Assembly: GCA_002418865.1 (NCBI GenBank)
Contig: DIEY01000040.1
Coordinates: 1-58,359 of the forward strand
Source of the DNA: Bacteroidales bacterium UBA5762
GTDB taxonomy: Bacteria; Bacteroidota; Bacteroidia; Bacteroidales; TTA-H9
DNA length: 58,359 nt
Direction: 5' to 3'
A program made the position numbers and the translations under genes. The notes beneath the pieces were generated by a model. It did no database searches, had not been told where the DNA came from, and saw nothing but the letters and a program-made list of their open reading frames with translations. Positions 53,922 through 58,359 of the stretch are shown piece after piece; the stretch's first letter is position 1; each line of letters opens with the position of its first letter.

Positions 53922-54446
53922 ATGATGTTCCCACGCATTGGGTTTGGTTACGACGTTCATCGTTTGGCTTCAGGTTATGAGTTTTGGTTGGGCGGTATAA
54001 AACTCGACTTTCCACTGGGGGCAGTAGGCCATTCCGACGCCGATGTACTCCTTCATGCCATCTGCGACGCTTTGCTTGGTGCTGCCGCCCTTCACGATAT
54101 TGGCTACCACTTCCCCAATAATGATCCCCAATATAAAGGCATCTCTTCCCTTTTGCTTTTGGAAAAAGTTGCCAAACTCCTCCAACATCACGAATATCAG
54201 ATCGGCAATATCGACTCCACTGTGATTCTCCAGCAACCTAAAATTGCCCCCTATATCCCTCAGATGCAGCAAAATATAGCTCAAACCCTCCAAATTCCCC
54301 CCTCTTCAATATCTATTAAAGCAACTACTTCAGAAGGACTCGGGTTCGAAGGCCGACAAGAAGGCATCTCCGCCTTTGCCATAGCACTCATATTTTCTAA
54401 AACATTAAATATCAGTGATCCCACTGAAGAAAATAAAAATTATTGA
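53922..54446 (+). CDS. ispF: 2-C-methyl-D-erythritol 2,4-cyclodiphosphate synthase
   Basis: IspF (174 aa) closes the cyclic diphosphate ring in the non-mevalonate isoprenoid pathway. It has the metal ligands Asp11 and His13 in GYDVHRL, the HSDADVLLHAICDALLGAA block, the DIGYHFPNNDPQYKG segment and the C-terminal ATTSEGLGFEGRQEG motif. The length is slightly over the usual 160 because of a short tail. A second ATG follows the first directly. The gene stands alone among repeat arrays; no ispD is adjacent. Confidence 0.97.
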   Translation: MMFPRIGFGYDVHRLASGYEFWLGGIKLDFPLGAVGHSDADVLLHAICDALLGAAALHDIGYHFPNNDPQYKGISSLLLLEKVAKLLQHHEYQIGNIDSTVILQQPKIAPYIPQMQQNIAQTLQIPPSSISIKATTSEGLGFEGRQEGISAFAIALIFSKTLNISDPTEENKNY

Positions 54447-54474
54447 AAATTTTAACAAATTTTAACATTAAAAA

Positions 54475-54506
54475 TTTGCAAGATTCGAAATCTTTGAGTA
54501 ATTTTG
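54475..54506 (+). promoter_or_regulatory. Promoter of the upxY-like gene
   Basis: TTTG (54475-54478) and TAATTTTG (54499-54506) are 20 bp apart, a full match to the Bacteroidota promoter. The -7 element sits inside the short palindrome GAGTAA...TTACTC. The leader is about 43 nt. Confidence 0.65.
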
Positions 54507-54555
54507 TTACTCAAAACTGCAAGCAGCTTTTTCATCCTAATGAACTCATAATTGA

Positions 54556-55086
54556 ATGGATAACTTGTTAAGATGGTATGCGGTTTACACTCGTTCCAGG
54601 TTCGAGAAAAAATTAGCTTTTCTGTTAAATGAACAAGGCATAGAAGCTTATGTGCCTTTAAGGCGTGTGCTGAGGCAATGGAGCGACCGTCGCAAGCTCG
54701 TTCTTGAACCGGTTATCCGTTCGTATGTTTTCGTAAAAACCAATAATGTGCTTTACGAGAAAGTGTTAGGCATCGAAGGTGTGGTACGTTATATCTATTT
54801 CGGAGGCAAACCTGCCTCTATCCCTGATCATCAGATAGAAACCTTAAAGACAATGGTCGGCACCGACCTCGAGATAGAATGTACCCCCGATTGTTTGAAG
54901 CCTGGCATGCATGTCATCGTTACCGGAGGTCCCTTAGCTGGAATGGAAGGAGAGCTGGTGCAGTTTCGAGGAAAGCAGAAAGTAGCCGTTCGTATCCAAG
55001 CCATTCAACAAGTGGTGATGGTGACGATTTCGCCTCAAATGCTGAAACCGATGAAAGAAAATGATTGGGAACTGATGATTAGAGAT

Positions 55087-55092
<6 letters not shown>
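54556..55092 (+). CDS. UpxY-type NusG paralogue (transcription antiterminator)
   Basis: This 178-residue protein has an N-terminal NGN domain (about residues 6-105: RWYAVYTRSRFEKKLAFLL, YVPLRRVLRQWSDRRK, LEPVIRSYVFV) and a C-terminal KOW domain (LKPGMHVIVTGGPLAGMEG). Specialised NusG paralogues of the UpxY kind bind RNA polymerase at the start of capsule or O-antigen operons and prevent early termination. That suggests a polysaccharide locus to the right of the window. The stop codon lies inside the first unit of a heptamer array (GATTGGTGATTGG), so the repeat touches the coding sequence. Confidence 0.9.
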
Positions 55093-55600
<508 letters not shown>

Positions 55601-55608
55601 ATTATTAC

Positions 55609-55652
55609 TGAACAATATTTCACTAATTTGTTCAACATAATTGAACAATATT
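55609..55652. promoter_or_regulatory. Palindrome and paired TGAACAATATT boxes before the ATPase gene
   Basis: TTGTTCAA (55628-55635) and TTGAACAA (55641-55648) form a perfect 8-bp palindrome with a 5-bp spacer. TGAACAATATT occurs at 55609-55619 and again at 55642-55652, 33 bp or about three helix turns apart. The site ends 4 bp before the ATG at 55657, so a bound protein could block transcription or translation. Confidence 0.5.
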
Positions 55653-55656
55653 GATT

Positions 55657-56937
55657 ATGCTTTCTAAAGACGAAATCAAACAGATTCTCGCCGACCAACA
55701 TGCGGCTATTCTCGCTAAACAAATTGGAATAAAACGTACCCTTCTATCTCAAATAGAAAAGACAATCCCACTTCCCCAAGTAATTGTCATTACAGGAATG
55801 CGCCGTGTTGGCAAATCTACGCTCATGCGTCAAATCATTCATCAGTATTATAAGGATGAACGCTTTTACTATATCAATTTTGAAGATGAGCGTCTGTTCA
55901 ATTTCAAAGCCGAAGATTTTAATTTCCTCTATGAAGCCCTCATCGAACTCTACGGCGAACAAAAAACTTTCTTCATAGATGAAATCCAGAACATAGAACA
56001 TTTCGAAAATTTTGTTCGTCGTTTTTACGACTCTAATTTTAAATTCTTCATTACCGGCTCAAGCGCCCGCCTCCTGAGTATGGAGCTCGGTACTAAACTC
56101 ACTGGCCGGCATTTCGATATAGTCGTACGTCCTTTCTCTTTCCACGAATACCTCTCTTTGAAAAAGGTAACGGTAGATAAAGAAATGCTGTATAATACCG
56201 TCGAACGAACCAAAATCAAATCTCATTTCCGGAATTATTTATTCAACGGAGGCATGCCCGAATATCTTCTCTATAATGAACCGGAGATACTCGCACACAT
56301 CTACGAAGATATCGTTATCAAAGATATTGCGGTCCGATATGGAGTAGCCAATCTTTCCGAAATGCGCGATATTTATCTTTACCTCATTACGAATGTCGGC
56401 AATAAATTCAGTTATAATAAACTTAAGACAATCAGTAATGTGGGTAGCATTTCTACTATTAAAAACTATCTGCAATATCTCTGCGAAACCTATTTTCTTC
56501 AAATAATCAATAAGTTCGATTACAGCCTTAAAAAGCAGATTGTAAATGAAAAAAAGGCTTACTTGGTGGATAACGGCTTCTTTAAAGTTCTTTCTACAAA
56601 AATAACTCAAGATGTTGGTTGGTTGCTCGAAAATTTGGTATGTAATGTACTGATACCCAATCAGCAGCTATATTATTTCAACGATAAATATGAATGTGAT
56701 TTCGTTATTCAAGAGGATCATAAAACATTCGCGGCTGTACAAGTTACTACCGAAATAAATGAGGCTAACGAAAAACGCGAATATAATGGACTGTTGAATG
56801 CATTGAAAACTTTTGAACTCAATGAAGGACTCATTCTCACTTTCGATCAGGAATCAAACATAAGGCTCGACAATAAGACTCTACATATCAAACCTGTTTG
56901 GAAGTGGATACTGGAAACAGAAGCAGATGTAAGGTGA
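55657..56937 (+). CDS. AAA_14/DUF4143-type ATPase
   Basis: This 426-residue protein has an ATPase domain with Walker A GMRRVGKST (residues 47-55), Walker B FFIDEIQ (Asp108, Glu109) and ITGSSARLLS as sensor region, then a winged-helix/DUF4143 region (RDIYLYLITNVGNKFSYNKL). The last part resembles a decayed PD-(D/E)xK nuclease fold (ECDFVIQEDHKTFAAVQVT), where the usual E-V-K is Q-V-T. Such ATPases are widespread in Bacteroidota and of unknown role. The ATG at 55657 was chosen over a TTG six bases upstream. A heptamer array starts right at its stop codon. Confidence 0.88.
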   Translation: MLSKDEIKQILADQHAAILAKQIGIKRTLLSQIEKTIPLPQVIVITGMRRVGKSTLMRQIIHQYYKDERFYYINFEDERLFNFKAEDFNFLYEALIELYGEQKTFFIDEIQNIEHFENFVRRFYDSNFKFFITGSSARLLSMELGTKLTGRHFDIVVRPFSFHEYLSLKKVTVDKEMLYNTVERTKIKSHFRNYLFNGGMPEYLLYNEPEILAHIYEDIVIKDIAVRYGVANLSEMRDIYLYLITNVGNKFSYNKLKTISNVGSISTIKNYLQYLCETYFLQIINKFDYSLKKQIVNEKKAYLVDNGFFKVLSTKITQDVGWLLENLVCNVLIPNQQLYYFNDKYECDFVIQEDHKTFAAVQVTTEINEANEKREYNGLLNALKTFELNEGLILTFDQESNIRLDNKTLHIKPVWKWILETEADVR

Positions 56938-57000
56938 TAGGTGATTGGGAATCGATAATAGGTGATCGATGATAGGTGATTGGGTATGAGTGAATGGAAG
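56936..57000 (+). repeat. Heptamer array R4a starting at the ATPase stop codon
   Basis: GGTGATA/GGTGATT units begin inside the last codon and stop of the ATPase gene and continue, with decay, for about 60 bp. The next 45 bp or so are unique sequence without a gene. Confidence 0.75.
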
Positions 57001-57046
57001 AAACAATATTATCTTACAAGGATTTGGAGGTTGCGAGGGTTCCTTT

Positions 57047-57375
57047 GTGTAATATCTGCGAGAACAATTTCTCTCTCGCTGATTTACGCAAATTTAAAAA
57101 CGCTGATTTACGCTGATATTTTCTGCGAATATCTGCGAGAACTATTCTTTCTCGCTGATTTACGCAGATTTTAAAACGCTGATTTACGCTGATATTTTCT
57201 GCGACTATCTGCAGGGTTTTTTCTGCGAATATCTGCGAGAACTATTTCTTTCTCGCTGATTTACGCTGATTTTAAAACGCTGATTTACGCTGATATTCTC
57301 TGCGACTATCTGCGAGGGTTTTTTCTGCGAATATCTGCGAGAACGATTTCTTTCTCGCTGATTTACGCAGATTAT
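57047..57375 (+). repeat. CTGCG-element array, forward orientation, about 3-4 copies
   Basis: Same element and orientation as 53022-53650. Units carry ATATCTGCGAGAAC, TTTCTCGCTGATTTACGC and TTTTCTGCGACTATCTGCG. The copies here differ from the 53-kb array in having more CGCTGATTTACG sub-units. Confidence 0.85.
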
Positions 57376-57640
57376 CAACTGATAACTAATAACTTACTAT
57401 TAACAACTGATAACTGAAACTCCATCACCCATCCTCTATCACCCATCACCCATCCCCTTTGCTACTTTCCAACTTTATAAACTTTACGAACTTTCAAACT
57501 TTCTACTCACCCATCACCCATCCCCCATCACCCATCCCCCATCACCCATCCCCTTTGCCACTTTCCAACTTTATAAACTTTATGACTTTCAAACTTTCTA
57601 CTCACCATTCCCCATCACCCATCACCCATTCCCCAACCAC
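57376..57640. repeat. Heptamer and AACTTTAT array R4c before the winged-helix gene
   Basis: AACTGAT units, CCCATCA units, and two close copies of the GCTACTTTCCAACTTTATAA module each followed by CCCATCA/CCCCATC units. The array runs to within a few bases of the ATG at 57642 and is free of stops in that frame, so the frame appears to extend falsely upstream. Confidence 0.9.
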
Positions 57641-57641
57641 T

Positions 57642-58190
57642 ATGATTGGCCCACTGCTCACAAACAAAACACGTCTTAAGCTTCTTTTGAAGTTCTTTCT
57701 CAACCCAAGCAATACGGGCTATCTCCGTTCCCTTTCCGAAGAGTTCGGTGAAAGTACTAATGCTATACGTGTGGAACTCAACCGTTTTGAAGAAGCTGGC
57801 ATACTCGAATCCTCCGTCGAAGGCAATAAGAAAATCTATAAAGCCAATCCTCATCATCCACTTTTCCCAGATATCTCGAGCATAGTACGTAAATATGTAG
57901 GCCTCGATACACTTGCCGAAGAAGTACTCACAGAACTAGGCGATATTAAAGAAGTTTACCTCACCGGAAAATTAGCCCAAGGACTCGATTCAGATGAGAT
58001 TCATCTCTTTATCGTTGGTTCTAAAATCGATCAGTCTTTCCTCGACCGCCTCATCCAAAAAGCTCAGCAGCTGCTCGAAAGAAAGATTTTTTATCTGATG
58101 GCTTCTCCCAATAACGCCGAAAGCATCCTTAAAGAAACACCCAATGCCCTGCTAATCTACAAGACGGAAACATCGGAGGAGAGTGATTAG
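57642..58190 (+). CDS. Winged-helix protein with nucleotidyltransferase-like domain
   Basis: This 182-residue protein starts MIGPLLTNKTRLKLLLKFF. A winged helix at about 1-70 (LRSLSEEFGESTNAIRVELN and FEEAGILESS) is followed by a domain with VYLTGKLAQGLDSDEIHLF, which follows the layout of minimal nucleotidyltransferases (GSxARG...SDIDL) but lacks the metal aspartate pair. It is probably a DNA-binding regulator whose second domain is no longer catalytic. Proteins of this kind accompany UpxY at the head of Bacteroidota polysaccharide loci. The ATG at 57642 was chosen because upstream codons are translated repeat. The stop codon is joined to a heptamer array. Confidence 0.82.
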   Translation: MIGPLLTNKTRLKLLLKFFLNPSNTGYLRSLSEEFGESTNAIRVELNRFEEAGILESSVEGNKKIYKANPHHPLFPDISSIVRKYVGLDTLAEEVLTELGDIKEVYLTGKLAQGLDSDEIHLFIVGSKIDQSFLDRLIQKAQQLLERKIFYLMASPNNAESILKETPNALLIYKTETSEESD

Positions 58191-58359
58191 TGAATGGAGA
58201 TTGGTGATTGGTGATTGGAAAATGAAAAGTGAAAAGTTTATAAAGTAGAAAGTAGAAAGTGAAAAGTGGAAAGTCGAACTTTATGAACTTTCGAACTTTA
58301 TGAACTTTCAAACTTTATGAACTTTCAAACTTTATGAACTTTATAAACTTTATGACTTC
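58188..58359. repeat. Heptamer and AACTTTAT array R5 at the right edge
   Basis: GGTGATT units begin at the stop of the winged-helix gene, followed by AAAGTAGAAAGTGAAAAG units and then AACTTTATG/AACTTTC units running off the window. Confidence 0.85.

Noticed and set aside
57459..57641. N-terminal extension of the winged-helix protein
   Set aside because: These codons are translated CCCATCA and AACTTTAT repeats that happen to lack stops; the domain starts at the ATG at 57642.

Overview
This window reads as chromosomal DNA of an AT-rich member of the Bacteroidota, probably Bacteroidales-like. The evidence is a hybrid two-component regulator with a Reg-propeller sensor, an UpxY-type NusG paralogue, a thiamine-box controlled TonB receptor, AsmA and carboxypeptidase-regulatory-like envelope proteins, and many promoters of the Bacteroidota type (TAnnTTTG at -7, some with TTTG about 20 bp upstream). 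Shine-Dalgarno sequences are mostly weak, and aroC and glmM look leaderless or nearly so. I see no tRNA, rRNA, cas gene, transposase or phage gene.

Layout. 1-9 kb: chorismate synthase, an AsmA-like protein, a DUF1848 protein, two outer-envelope genes on the minus strand (the TonB receptor is preceded by a TPP riboswitch with a visible alternative pairing) and 3-dehydroquinate dehydratase. 9-18.6 kb: a DPP-IV-type peptidase, sirtuin, rubredoxin, ApbE with a small NqrM-like protein, a SpoU methyltransferase, the rpsF-rpsR-rplI operon with a clear terminator, WecB and a histidine kinase with a periplasmic binding-protein sensor. 18.6-21.4 kb: a Fic gene bracketed by two direct repeats of about 390 bp, with a palindromic operator-like site on its promoter. 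21.4-40 kb: an NSS transporter with its 47-residue small subunit, GH31 glycosidase, a second kinase, glmM, recR, a MORN-repeat protein, dnaN, deoD, purL, a class III nucleotidyl-cyclase-like protein and a C69 dipeptidase. 40-48.7 kb: clpB, malQ with an SLC45-like sugar transporter, trxB and a NUDIX hydrolase. 48.7-58.4 kb: a hybrid two-component regulator, ispF, then upxY, an AAA_14 ATPase and a winged-helix/pseudo-nucleotidyltransferase. This last trio often sits at the head of a surface-polysaccharide locus, which would lie to the right of the window.

The most unusual structure is in the spacers from 46.4 kb onward. They are mosaics of heptanucleotide tandem repeats (GGTGATT, CCCCATT, CCCATCA, AAAGTAG and similar), a recurring AACTTTAT-rich module, and arrays of a roughly 100-bp element rich in CTGCG/CGCAG, present about seven times at 53.0-53.65 kb. 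The heptamers start at or within the stop codons of upxY, the ATPase and the winged-helix gene. Purine-rich arrays follow gene ends and pyrimidine-rich arrays precede gene starts. The arrays around trxB-NUDIX-regulator are in opposite orientation.

Working together: aroC and aroQ serve the shikimate pathway; malQ and the transporter (possibly with GH31) serve alpha-glucan use; glmM and wecB supply amino-sugar precursors; ApbE and the NqrM-like protein suggest a flavinylated Na+-NQR or Rnf-type complex elsewhere. Functions are read from motifs by eye; no database search was run.
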